Shown one piece after another: positions 54,299 to 61,767 of a stretch of DNA of 64,000 nt (within the stretch, counting starts at the first letter, position 1; each line of letters begins with the position of its first letter). The notes under the pieces were generated by a model that saw only the letters and a program-made list of their open reading frames with translations, had not been told where the DNA came from and searched no databases. The DNA is taken from the NCBI GenBank assembly GCA_947243855.1, contig CAMXIK010000017.1, positions 1-64,000 of the forward strand, written 5' to 3'. A program made the position numbers and the translations under genes. Origin of the DNA: an uncultured Lachnospiraceae bacterium (GTDB lineage Bacteria > Bacillota > Clostridia > Lachnospirales > Lachnospiraceae).

Positions 54299-54703
54299 GT
54301 GAGTAAGTTCAGCGAAAAGGGATATGTTGTTAAAGAAAACGCCCCGATCTATTTAACGGCAGATATGGATAAAACGACTAAGTGGTTTGAAGATGTATTA
54401 GGCTGGTACAGCAATATTGTAGAAAGAGATCATAATGGAAATGGCTGTTATGGTGTGGTTTTCGATATGTTACCGGAAGTGGAACTGGTACATTTGGCGC
54501 CGTTTACAGGTTTTCAGATGTTTTGCGGGACGCCGGAACCTTGTACGATTTCCTTTATGCAGGTTAAAGGCATTGAGAAAATGTATGACTATATCACATC
54601 TAACGGCTGGGATAAGATTACGGAAATCATAACGCAGCCTTGGGGCGGAAAAACCTGTAGTTTAACTACCATTGACGGATATATTATTAATATATTTGAA
54701 TAG
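54299..54703 (+). CDS. VOC/glyoxalase-fold protein
   Basis: 134 residues. ENAPIYLTADMDKTTKWFEDVLGWY is a vicinal-oxygen-chelate start, and FMQVKGIEKMYDYI with TTIDGYIINIFE closes the fold. GTG 54299 with GGGAGG 7 nt upstream is the likely start; the longer frame to 54140 is unsupported. Substrate unknown. Confidence 0.8.
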   Translation: MSKFSEKGYVVKENAPIYLTADMDKTTKWFEDVLGWYSNIVERDHNGNGCYGVVFDMLPEVELVHLAPFTGFQMFCGTPEPCTISFMQVKGIEKMYDYITSNGWDKITEIITQPWGGKTCSLTTIDGYIINIFE

Positions 54704-54734
54704 AACAAATTCTGAAGTTGTAGAGGTGAGTGAT

Positions 54735-55118
54735 ATGTGGTTTTGGTGGTTTATGCTTATTAGTGATTTGTTGATTCCACTTTTAATGATTTTTGCTGGC
54801 AGAATGATGTGGAAGCATACGCCGAAAAATATCAATGGAGTTATTGGTTATAGAACCAGTCGTTCCATGAAAAACATAGACACATGGAGATTTGCTAATA
54901 ATTATTGCGGAAAACTCTGGTGCAAAATCGGTAAAATTATGTTGTTTCCAAGTGTTATTTTACATTTTCCGTTTTATGGACGTTCGGCGGAAGCCACTGG
55001 AACCTTTGGTGCAATACTGTGTACAATACAGATTATTATTTTACTAATATCAATTCTTTCGACTGAAAAAGCTATGAAAAAGAACTTTACCGAGGACGGA
55101 GTACGCTGCACCCCTTGA
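54735..55118 (+). CDS. SdpI/YhfL-family membrane protein
   Basis: 127 residues with three to four hydrophobic segments. KHTPKNINGVIGYRTSRSMKN is the conserved loop of the SdpI-like family; in Bacillus SdpI gives immunity to the SdpC toxin. TAGAGGTGAG lies before ATG 54735. It follows the VOC gene by 31 nt. No sdpC-like gene is near, so immunity is not inferred. Confidence 0.85.
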   Translation: MWFWWFMLISDLLIPLLMIFAGRMMWKHTPKNINGVIGYRTSRSMKNIDTWRFANNYCGKLWCKIGKIMLFPSVILHFPFYGRSAEATGTFGAILCTIQIIILLISILSTEKAMKKNFTEDGVRCTP

Positions 55119-55171
55119 TAAAGCAATGCTAAGAACGATGCTTATCAGGGTGGAAAAAGCGAGGTGTGATT

Positions 55172-55834
55172 GTGAATAAGGCGTGGTCTGAATTAAATAA
55201 AACAATGCAAACGCAAATCAAAAGAAAAGATACCTATGAAGCGGGTATTGACACATTGTTTCATTTGCGAAATCAGTTAATGGAAACCTTATTATCATTT
55301 CGGGAGGAATTAAGCAGGGAAGATTTTGACGCGATTCCATTTATAAACGCAGACGGTTACCATAGTAAAACGATTGCTTATTCTATTTGGCATATTTTTC
55401 GGATCGAAGATATTGTTGCGCATACATTGATAAGTGAAAACGAGCAAGTATTTTTTTCGGGCAATTACCAAGAACGTATCAATTCGCCTATCATTACAAC
55501 GGGAAATGAACTGGTAAAAGAGCAGATTGCAGATTTTTCAAAACGACTTAACTTGAAAGAGCTTTATTCCTATATTTTTGAAGTAAAGGATAGCACCGAG
55601 AAGATAATCGATCGTTTATCTTATGATGAACTGAAAAAGAAAATAGCAGAAGAAAGAAAAGAACATTTAAAGTCATTAAACGTTGTAAGCAATGAAAAGA
55701 ACGCAATTTGGCTGATCGATTATTGGTGTGGTAAAGATATCCGCGGGTTAATACAAATGCCATTTTCAAGGCATTGGATCATGCACGTAGAAGCAAGCTT
55801 GCGTATCAAAAACAAGATACAGAAGAATTTCTAA
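55172..55834 (+). CDS. DinB-like protein
   Basis: 220 residues, four-helix DinB/YfiT style: FHLRNQLMETLLSFREEL, HSKTIAYSIWHIFRIEDIVAHTLI (histidine pair for a metal), and MPFSRHWIMHVEASLRIKN with a third histidine. Such proteins often act as metal-dependent thiol transferases or are uncharacterised. GTG 55172 has GAGG 7 nt upstream. Confidence 0.75.
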   Translation: MNKAWSELNKTMQTQIKRKDTYEAGIDTLFHLRNQLMETLLSFREELSREDFDAIPFINADGYHSKTIAYSIWHIFRIEDIVAHTLISENEQVFFSGNYQERINSPIITTGNELVKEQIADFSKRLNLKELYSYIFEVKDSTEKIIDRLSYDELKKKIAEERKEHLKSLNVVSNEKNAIWLIDYWCGKDIRGLIQMPFSRHWIMHVEASLRIKNKIQKNF

Positions 55835-55896
55835 GAACGGATGAGCCTTTAGAGGAATGGAATATTTGGCATTGCGCGAACCATTCAAAATGTACC

Positions 55897-56709
55897 TCAA
55901 ACCCCGACCTTCTCCGCAATCATAATATCCATACAATGTTGATGCGGGATTCCGCTGCTATTGCAGTCAAAAATGATTTCCTCTGTTTTATGCAGGTTCC
56001 AATCATGATACAGCATAAAGAGTTCTCCGGAACTCCAGCGAAAATGATTAGCATCCCGATCTGGCGCAGCTTCCAAAAACGGCTTATCTACAAATACATT
56101 GATGGCGTGTATGCCGCTTTTATTTGTGTGTTCCTTCAGGTTTGCTGTAAGTTCTTCCCGAATTTCCGGTTTCATAAAGTGAAATACGCCGCTGCTGAAA
56201 ATAATATCATAGTATTTGGCTGCACGAAAGTCAGTGATGTCAGCCTTAAAAAAGTCTACATAGGTATTACATTTTTCGGCAAGCTTTTTTCCTTTTTCAA
56301 TTCCGGTTTCAGACAGATCAAAAGCCGTGACCAGATACCCGTTTCGGGCAAGAAAAACGGCGTCTTTTCCTTCTCCGCAACCAAGATCCAACACCTTTAA
56401 CGGTTTAACAGGCGGACGCAGTTTCATGATTTCATAGCATAAAGTGTTGGGGGTTATTCCCCAATAATAATCCTCCGTGTCATAGCGTTTATCATAATCG
56501 GAAACCGCAAAAGACTGATATCCCAAAAGGGAATCAATGCTTGTGTCCAGTACGCTTGCAATCATAGGAAGCATTTCCATTTCCGGATAGTTCGTTCCGT
56601 TCTCCCATTTGGAAACTGCCTGAAAAGAAACATGTAACTGATCCGCCAAAGCTTGCTGTGTATAGCCTAAAGCCTTTCTTTTATTCATAATAACCGATCC
56701 AATATTCAT
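55897..56709 (-). CDS. XRE helix-turn-helix fused to SAM methyltransferase (TehB-like)
   Basis: 270 residues from ATG 56709. Residues 1-65 are a Cro/C1 HTH (MNKRKALGYTQQALADQLHV, SFQAVSKWENGTNYPEMEML). Residues about 75-270 are a class I methyltransferase: KVLDLGCGEGKDAVFLARNG, LVTAFDLSETGIEKGKKLA, IIFSSGVFHFMKPE. The catalytic half resembles tellurite/tehB-type enzymes. The fusion suggests a regulator that methylates or senses a small molecule. GGGGGAATC precedes the start. Confidence 0.85.
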   Translation of the reverse strand: MNIGSVIMNKRKALGYTQQALADQLHVSFQAVSKWENGTNYPEMEMLPMIASVLDTSIDSLLGYQSFAVSDYDKRYDTEDYYWGITPNTLCYEIMKLRPPVKPLKVLDLGCGEGKDAVFLARNGYLVTAFDLSETGIEKGKKLAEKCNTYVDFFKADITDFRAAKYYDIIFSSGVFHFMKPEIREELTANLKEHTNKSGIHAINVFVDKPFLEAAPDRDANHFRWSSGELFMLYHDWNLHKTEEIIFDCNSSGIPHQHCMDIMIAEKVGV

Positions 56710-56872
56710 ATACCGATTCCCCCGTATCATCACGATGAAGCCGTAAGCTTTTTCTAATTTCATTATACGACAGAACATGAAAAAAACCATAACCGTGTCG
56801 GTTAGTTCTTCTTATAAATTCAACTAGCAGTAGAAAATATCAATAGGGGGATAACGCTTCTTTCTTTTACTG

Positions 56873-56901
56873 ACTGCAGAAGATGCGGCTTGAAGGATTG
56901 T
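56873..56901 (+). repeat. tRNA-Leu 3'-end remnant / att-like repeat 1
   Basis: 29 nt starting ACTGCAGAAGATG, with three mismatches to the copy at 57414-57442 and a looser match to the 3' end of the tRNA-Leu at 59253. It is in the same orientation as both. Confidence 0.6.
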
Positions 56902-57004
56902 CTCATATCAAGTAAAATGAAATACATAGACTTAACTGCTTTACACATGATATACTATCTATAAGTGAAAATGTCGTGAATAAATAGGAAAGTATGGTGA
57001 TGAT

Positions 57005-57223
57005 ATGTCAGATAAAGAAAAAGTAATTCAATTATTAGATAAAGTTCCAGATTATAAGATCGGATATGTATTAGCTTATGTGCAGGGTATCACAGCAGAT
57101 GAAGAGGCAGACGACAGATTTTGTGAATCTCTCCTGCAGGATTATCTAAATGATAAAGCGACAGATAAACATGATGCAGTATCTATTGAAGAATTTGCGG
57201 AGCAAGAGGGAATTACTTTATGA
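57005..57223 (+). CDS. antitoxin-like protein of a RelE-type module
   Basis: 72 residues, acidic: KEKVIQLLDKVPDYKIGYVL, AYVQGITADEEADDRFCES, end AVSIEEFAEQEGI. This form is seen as the antitoxin upstream of RelE/ParE toxins in Clostridia. The toxin behind it is broken, so the gene is probably an orphan now. Confidence 0.7.
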   Translation: MSDKEKVIQLLDKVPDYKIGYVLAYVQGITADEEADDRFCESLLQDYLNDKATDKHDAVSIEEFAEQEGITL

Positions 57224-57371
57224 TGGGTATTTTCGCTTACGTGTTGGCGATTATCGGATTATTTATACATTAGATAATGGAAAATTGATCATATGCGTTA
57301 TTGATGCCGGAAATTGGGAGATATCTACAAAAGATACTAACAGTATATTAGCAATGTGTTTCAAATTATAA
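57222..57371 (+). pseudogene. RelE-family toxin remnant
   Basis: YDGYFRLRVGDYRIIYTLDN followed by GKLIICVIDAGN is the C-terminal half of a RelE toxin. After DAGN the expected GDIYKR is found one frame over, so a 1-nt deletion (near 57311) shifts the end. The N-terminal half is missing and the fragment is joined to the end of the antitoxin gene. It should be inactive. Confidence 0.8.
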
Positions 57372-57375
57372 GAAT

Positions 57376-57442
57376 AAAAAAAGGAAACCTCGTCATTCCA
57401 AGGTTTCCTTTTTCACTGCGGAAGATGGGACTTGAAGGATTG
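57376..57442 (+). repeat. terminator plus tRNA-Leu 3'-end remnant / att-like repeat 2
   Basis: A hairpin AAAGGAAACCT/AGGTTTCCTTT (57379-57410) is followed by ACTGCGGAAGATGGGACTTG (57414-57433). The same order of hairpin and tRNA 3' end occurs at 59212-59272. 21 of 22 bases of the tRNA end match the intact gene. Confidence 0.75.
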
Positions 57443-57610
57443 TTACTTTTAAAAATACTGATAGAAAGGGGCTTTCTGACACATCATCTTCGTAGTGTAA
57501 CCAAAGTGTAACTAAAAGTTCCGTTGACGCATTGAAGATAAACAGAAAAAACGATCTGAAATAATAAATTGAAATATTATTTTTTATTCAATAAGGAGAG
57601 GTGTTTTTAG

Positions 57611-58357
57611 ATGCAAGAAATTATACAAAAGATATTGAGAAATGAAATTATGTACTATGTAGTTGTACCTGTTTCTTTACCAATATTAGGTTGGATAAAA
57701 AACTGGTATGATATAAAAGTAAAAAATAGAACAATGGGGTATTGGAAAATTAAATATAGAAGAAGTGATTCATTTTATGATATTGTACTGAAAACATATA
57801 TATACATGATGATAAATATTTTTGTAGTGGGAGTAATAAGAATATTGGGATCTTTGTGGTTAGAAAAGAGATTAACATATATTATTTGTGGTTTTATATG
57901 TAGTACAGTTAATAGTGTAATAGTAATTTGTGTAATAAAAAAGCCTAAGACAAAGATTGAATTATACGCAGACGGGCGAACTAAGCAGTTATTATTATTT
58001 ACGCTAGATCTTATTTTTAGTATTGCATTTTGGGCAATGCCTTTCAAAAAATACCAATATATTGTATCGCTTGCATTTGGCATGTCGCTGATTTTTTGGA
58101 CTTTACTATTAGTCAAATGTATGGATATGGTTTATATTCTGGATAAATCATGTGCTGATATTTATGTCAATGGTGCAGAAACAGTTAAGTGTGTTTACGC
58201 AGGAAGTATTAGGAAAAACGGGAATTGGATATATGTTGACAGATATATAGAAGATTATTATGAAGAAATACGCATAAAGGAAAGTGAGATAGTACGAATT
58301 GACTATTATGGAGAACCTCTTATTGATGTTCGAAAGTTAAGTTTAAGAAGAAATTAA
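57611..58357 (+). CDS. membrane protein of unknown function
   Basis: 248 residues, AT-rich, with an N-terminal hydrophobic stretch (YVVVPVSLPILGWIKNWYD) and further segments around YMMINIFVVGVIRILGSLWL, YIICGFICSTVNSVIVICVI and LIFWTLLLVKCMDMVYIL. The C-terminal 80 residues are soluble and charged. GGAGAGGTG lies about 9 nt upstream. It sits between two att-like repeats with the PIN module. I do not recognise a family. Confidence 0.6.
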   Translation: MQEIIQKILRNEIMYYVVVPVSLPILGWIKNWYDIKVKNRTMGYWKIKYRRSDSFYDIVLKTYIYMMINIFVVGVIRILGSLWLEKRLTYIICGFICSTVNSVIVICVIKKPKTKIELYADGRTKQLLLFTLDLIFSIAFWAMPFKKYQYIVSLAFGMSLIFWTLLLVKCMDMVYILDKSCADIYVNGAETVKCVYAGSIRKNGNWIYVDRYIEDYYEEIRIKESEIVRIDYYGEPLIDVRKLSLRRN

Positions 58358-58534
58358 GTATTATGCCATCAGTTTTAAATGCGATAATAGTATCCTTCTG
58401 ATAAAATAAATCATTTTTCTTACTCATGCAAGATGATTTATTTATACAATTATGAGAATTGATGTTGATTGAACAACCGAGAAGAGGTAAGATTTGTATA
58501 GAGGAAACAATATAGACAGAATTAGGGAGGAATT

Positions 58535-59011
58535 ATGCAAAAATTAAAGGTATACTTAGATACATCGGTTATCAGCCATCTATTACAAGAAGATGCACCT
58601 GAGAAAATGGCTGATACCCGGCAATTATGGGAAATGTTTAAGAATGGAAAATGTGATGTTTATTTGTCAACGGTGACATTAGAGGAAGTTTCAGATTGTC
58701 CGGAGCCTAAAAAGAGTAAAATGTATGATTATTTAGAGCAGATAAATTATACACCTATTAGAATAACAGACGATATGTCAGATATTGCACAACAGATTAT
58801 TGATATGGGTATCTTAACAAAGAAGAGTTTTGATGATTGTCAACATATTGCAGCAGCGATTATTTATGGATGTGATTGTATCATATCTTGGAATTTTAAG
58901 CATATTGTCAATATCAAAACAATCAGAGGTGTAAGAGCCATTACTAATTTAAAAGGCTATAAACCTATTGAGATTCTAAATCCATCCGTATTGTTAGAAA
59001 GTGAGGGATAA
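58535..59011 (+). CDS. PIN-domain toxin, VapC-like
   Basis: 158 residues. The PIN acids are present: LKVYLDTSVISHLL (D about 8), E in TVTLEEVSDCPE, and D in KKSFDDCQHIAAAIIYGCDC with NFKHIVN. VapC toxins cleave tRNA or rRNA. RBS GGAGG is 6 nt before the ATG. A 59-residue gene follows by 2 nt, so the toxin precedes its likely antitoxin, opposite to classical VapBC order. Confidence 0.85.
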   Translation: MQKLKVYLDTSVISHLLQEDAPEKMADTRQLWEMFKNGKCDVYLSTVTLEEVSDCPEPKKSKMYDYLEQINYTPIRITDDMSDIAQQIIDMGILTKKSFDDCQHIAAAIIYGCDCIISWNFKHIVNIKTIRGVRAITNLKGYKPIEILNPSVLLESEG

Positions 59012-59013
59012 TT

Positions 59014-59193
59014 ATGGAAAAGCCTATTTTAAGTCCTGATTTTACGATTGATGATATTCATAAGCTAAGAGAGTACAATTACTATCTTACTAAAGATATG
59101 AATCCACGGGAAAGACAAAATTATTATAATGAACGTGGTATGGAAGTACACAGGCAGATACAAGAAAGAAAGTTACAGAAAGCGTCTTTATAA
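59014..59193 (+). CDS. putative antitoxin of the PIN module
   Basis: 59 residues, MEKPILSPDFTIDDIHKLRE then YNYYLTKDMNPRERQNYYNE and a lysine/glutamine-rich helix end. Its start is 2 nt after the toxin stop. A similar small protein accompanies many Clostridia PIN proteins. No DNA-binding motif is obvious. Confidence 0.65.
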   Translation: MEKPILSPDFTIDDIHKLREYNYYLTKDMNPRERQNYYNERGMEVHRQIQERKLQKASL

Positions 59194-59207
59194 AATAGTT
59201 TGAGATT

Positions 59208-59252
59208 CAATAAAAAGGAAACCTCATCATCCGAAGGTTTCCTTTTTCAGAC
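59208..59252. terminator. terminator behind the PIN module, start of att-like repeat 3
   Basis: AAAAAGGAAACCT (59212-59224) pairs with AGGTTTCCTTTTT (59235-59247). The hairpin also serves the minus-strand tRNA. Confidence 0.8.
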
Positions 59253-59336
59253 TGCGGAAGAAGGGACTTGAACCCTCACGTCGTTTCCAACACTAGATCC
59301 TTAGTCTAGCCTGTCTGCCAATTCCAGCACTTCCGC
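59253..59336 (-). tRNA. tRNA-Leu (anticodon AAG)
   Basis: 84 nt. Acceptor GCGGAAG pairs with CTTCCGC, discriminator A, CCA not encoded. Anticodon stem CTAGA/TCTAG with loop CTAAGGA gives anticodon AAG. A long variable arm and TTCAAGT T-loop fit leucine type. Its 3' end recurs at 57414 and 56873. Confidence 0.9.
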
Positions 59337-59481
59337 ATACGTTTACAACGCAACTAATATATTACTGTCTAAAGGGAAAAAAGTCAAGGGCTTTTGAAAA
59401 ATATTTTGTCGGCGGCAGTTTTGCGGGAGAGAAGGCGGCTGGTTAATCTGGCCGCCTTCATATCCGCGTAGAATGCTGTCC

Positions 59482-60759
59482 CTAAAAATCTACCTTTGCG
59501 GTAAACAGCGCCCCTTCTGCGATTTTCTGGTCGCTTCCTTTCAGTTCATCCATGTATTGCATGTAGTCACACACATAGACATACACGGTATCCGTGTTTC
59601 TGCCGTAAGTGGAGTAGACCTCGGCGTTATCTCCTTGAGTGTCCAGCCGTTTTCCGTCTGCGTCGCAGATAACCACCACATAGTCGAAAGCGGAGGCGTT
59701 CTCCGGAAGCAGGAGTTCCGCTTTGATTTCAAAGTCGGTTTTTTCCACGGAAGCGATGCCGACGCCATTTTCGTTTATCTGATCGACGCGGACAACCTGT
59801 TTCCCATCCGCATCCATAGTGACAGGGATGGCGAAGTTCCATGTGCCGGTATAATGCTTTTTGAGCGGTTCCGGAAGAATCACGGTTTCCCCGGTTTCGG
59901 GGTCTGTGGCCTGCGTTTGTTCATATTGCAGAAGGTCTGCGTAAATATCTGAAATTTCAAGATAATAGGTAAACTGCTGCGGGAGCTGTTCCACCTTGTC
60001 TTCCCAGATCAGCTCGGCGTCGGTCTGGGCGGTAGACCTGTTTACGGCGCGGCCGCTGCACCGCAGATCTTCGTCGAGGGAAACCCGTATGATGCCGGTA
60101 AAGGTATGGTCGTCCTCAAACTCTCCTTCGATATAATAAGGCGTGGGATAGCCCGATCCGGCAGGACGCTCCTTTTTGGTAAGCCCGGGCACATCGTAAT
60201 AGGAGTTGGTTTCCATGGACAGTATGTCATAATCAAGGATATAGCCGTCCATATTTTTTGTTTTGATAAAATCGGCGGGAAAGGCTTCCTCGTTTTCAAT
60301 GCAGAGCGCCAGATACAAAGCCTCGGCAGAACAGTTAGCCTCCGAAACAGTAACAGTCAGCCCGTTTGAAGTCTGCACGAGAGCGCCGTCCTTTTGTTTC
60401 CCAGCCAGACTGCCGTTTGCGGCGGACGTATCTGTTCCAGCCTGCGGACGGGATTCGGCAGCGGGATCTGTTTCATATTTTATAGCTCCGTCGGAAAAGT
60501 TCCCCTTATAGCTGACCTTTTCCTGTACCAGAGAAAAGATTCTTCCCACAAAGGGGAGCTTTGCGGCAAGGGCTGGGTTGGAAACGCAAAGTACCCCTGT
60601 GCACAAGGCGATGAGCAGGGCGGCGGCAGCCGCGCCGTGGCGAATGGTTTTCAGGCGATGAAGCTTTTTGCGCTGACGGATACCTGCACGAATACCGTCT
60701 TTCACAACGTCGTCCAGCGATTTCGGAATGGGGATTGCATCAAATCTATCATTTTGCAT
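59482..60759 (-). CDS. DUF4179 protein, likely anti-sigma partner
   Basis: 425 residues. Cytoplasmic start (IPIPKSLDDVVKDGIRAGIR), one membrane helix (HGAAAAALLIALCTGVLC), then an extracellular DUF4179-type domain (NPALAAKLPFVGRIFSLVQE and later immunoglobulin-like strands). The gene overlaps the ECF sigma factor by 11 nt, so a sigma/anti-sigma pair acting at the membrane is inferred. GAGGAGGG precedes ATG 60759. Confidence 0.85.
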   Translation of the reverse strand: MQNDRFDAIPIPKSLDDVVKDGIRAGIRQRKKLHRLKTIRHGAAAAALLIALCTGVLCVSNPALAAKLPFVGRIFSLVQEKVSYKGNFSDGAIKYETDPAAESRPQAGTDTSAANGSLAGKQKDGALVQTSNGLTVTVSEANCSAEALYLALCIENEEAFPADFIKTKNMDGYILDYDILSMETNSYYDVPGLTKKERPAGSGYPTPYYIEGEFEDDHTFTGIIRVSLDEDLRCSGRAVNRSTAQTDAELIWEDKVEQLPQQFTYYLEISDIYADLLQYEQTQATDPETGETVILPEPLKKHYTGTWNFAIPVTMDADGKQVVRVDQINENGVGIASVEKTDFEIKAELLLPENASAFDYVVVICDADGKRLDTQGDNAEVYSTYGRNTDTVYVYVCDYMQYMDELKGSDQKIAEGALFTAKVDF

Positions 60760-61294
60760 AACGGTTACCCTCCTCTTTTTGTCCATGGTCTTCGGTCAGC
60801 CATTTGCGGAGCATTTTTTTTGCCCGGTACAGGTCTGCCTTGACGCTTCCTTCGGGAATATCCATAATCTGTGCGATTTCCCTGATTTTGAGTTCCTGAA
60901 AATAGAACAGGATGACAACGGTTTTGTAATGTCCCTTTAAAGAATCGATGGCATCGTACAAATCGACTTTTTCTTCAATCAGATAATCCAGCGTTCCTTG
61001 TTCCACATATTCTTCAAGAGATACGGTCTGCGCCTTCTGCTTATCCTGCCAGATGCAATTGAGCAGGATGCGGGTGAGCCAGGTTTTGAAATAGCGCGGC
61101 TCCTTGAGTTTTTCGATGCCGATTAGTCCTTTGGTCACGCATTCCTGTACGGCGTCCAGCGCGTCCGCTTCGTTCTTTACATATAAAAAGGCGGTCTTAT
61201 ATAAGTAGACCTGATATTCGGCAATCAATTCGCCGTAGGCGGACATATTGCCTTTGATCGCTTTTTTGACAAGCTTGATAGTATCTTCCTTCAT
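60749..61294 (-). CDS. ECF sigma factor (SigV/ECF30-like)
   Basis: 181 residues. Region 2 is AYGELIAEYQVYLYKTAFLY with DALDAVQECVTKGLIGIEKL; region 4 is DSLKGHYKTVVILFYFQELK then IREIAQIMDIPEGSVKADLY. It recruits RNA polymerase to stress promoters. The partner DUF4179 protein is translationally overlapped. A matching autoregulatory promoter is seen at 61374-61404. Confidence 0.95.
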   Translation of the reverse strand: MKEDTIKLVKKAIKGNMSAYGELIAEYQVYLYKTAFLYVKNEADALDAVQECVTKGLIGIEKLKEPRYFKTWLTRILLNCIWQDKQKAQTVSLEEYVEQGTLDYLIEEKVDLYDAIDSLKGHYKTVVILFYFQELKIREIAQIMDIPEGSVKADLYRAKKMLRKWLTEDHGQKEEGNRYAK

Positions 61295-61373
61295 CGGTGT
61301 CTTTTCCTTTCGTCGTATTCCGCGGTGTCTTGCATTGCCGGTGCGCGCATCTTACCGGTTTTGTCTGCTATTG

Positions 61374-61404
61374 ATTAGACTGTATGGGAAGAAAAAAGGT
61401 TGCA
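61374..61404 (-). promoter_or_regulatory. ECF-type promoter of the sigma factor gene
   Basis: Minus strand: TGCAACC with a T-run (61404-61398), about 16 nt, AGTCTAAT (61381-61374). This AAC / GTCTA pattern fits autoregulated ECF promoters of the SigV/ECF30 type. Confidence 0.55.
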
Positions 61405-61425
61405 TTGTTTTTTTATGATAAGGTC

Positions 61426-61454
61426 TTGACAGCAGACAGAAAAGACGCTAAAAT
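61426..61454 (+). promoter_or_regulatory. tRNA-Leu(CAG) promoter
   Basis: TTGACA (61426-61431), 17 bp, TAAAAT (61449-61454), 11 nt before the tRNA. Confidence 0.75.
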
Positions 61455-61465
61455 AACATTTGTTC

Positions 61466-61549
61466 GCAGGAATGGCGGAATTGGCAGACGCGCACGGTTC
61501 AGGTCCGTGTGGTAGCAATACCATGAGAGTTCAAGTCTCTTTTCCTGCA
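61466..61549 (+). tRNA. tRNA-Leu (anticodon CAG)
   Basis: 84 nt. GCAGGAA pairs with TTCCTGC, discriminator A, CCA not encoded. Stem CACGG/CCGTG with loop TTCAGGT gives anticodon CAG. Long variable arm and TTCAAGT T-loop are of leucine type. Confidence 0.95.
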
Positions 61550-61551
61550 CG

Positions 61552-61584
61552 AAAAGAAGTCTTAGCAATAAGACTTCTTTTTTT
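61552..61584 (+). terminator. terminator after tRNA-Leu(CAG)
   Basis: AAAAGAAGTCTTA (61552-61564), GCAA loop, TAAGACTTCTTTT, then more T. Confidence 0.9.
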
Positions 61585-61674
61585 GCGCGCATCTTGCGTC
61601 TGCTTATGCATAACGAAACAAAATAAGGCAAATTATCACATCTTATGCTCTTTTCATATCGGCTTACCAATCCT

Positions 61675-61680
61675 TATAAT
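61675..61680 (+). promoter_or_regulatory. -10 element ahead of the GH94 gene
   Basis: TATAAT at 61675-61680 with a weak -35 (TTTCAT about 17 bp up); leader of about 80 nt. Confidence 0.4.
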
Positions 61681-61767
61681 AAAGACAGAAAGCAAACCTG
61701 AGAGGGAAGAATGTAAGGCGGGGAGTAAACGAACGATCGGGGTGCGGCAAAAAGGGAGGGTAATTAT

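Noticed and set aside
54735..55118. SdpC/SdpI toxin immunity pair
   Set aside because: Only an SdpI-like protein is present; no sdpC-like toxin or sdpR adjoins.
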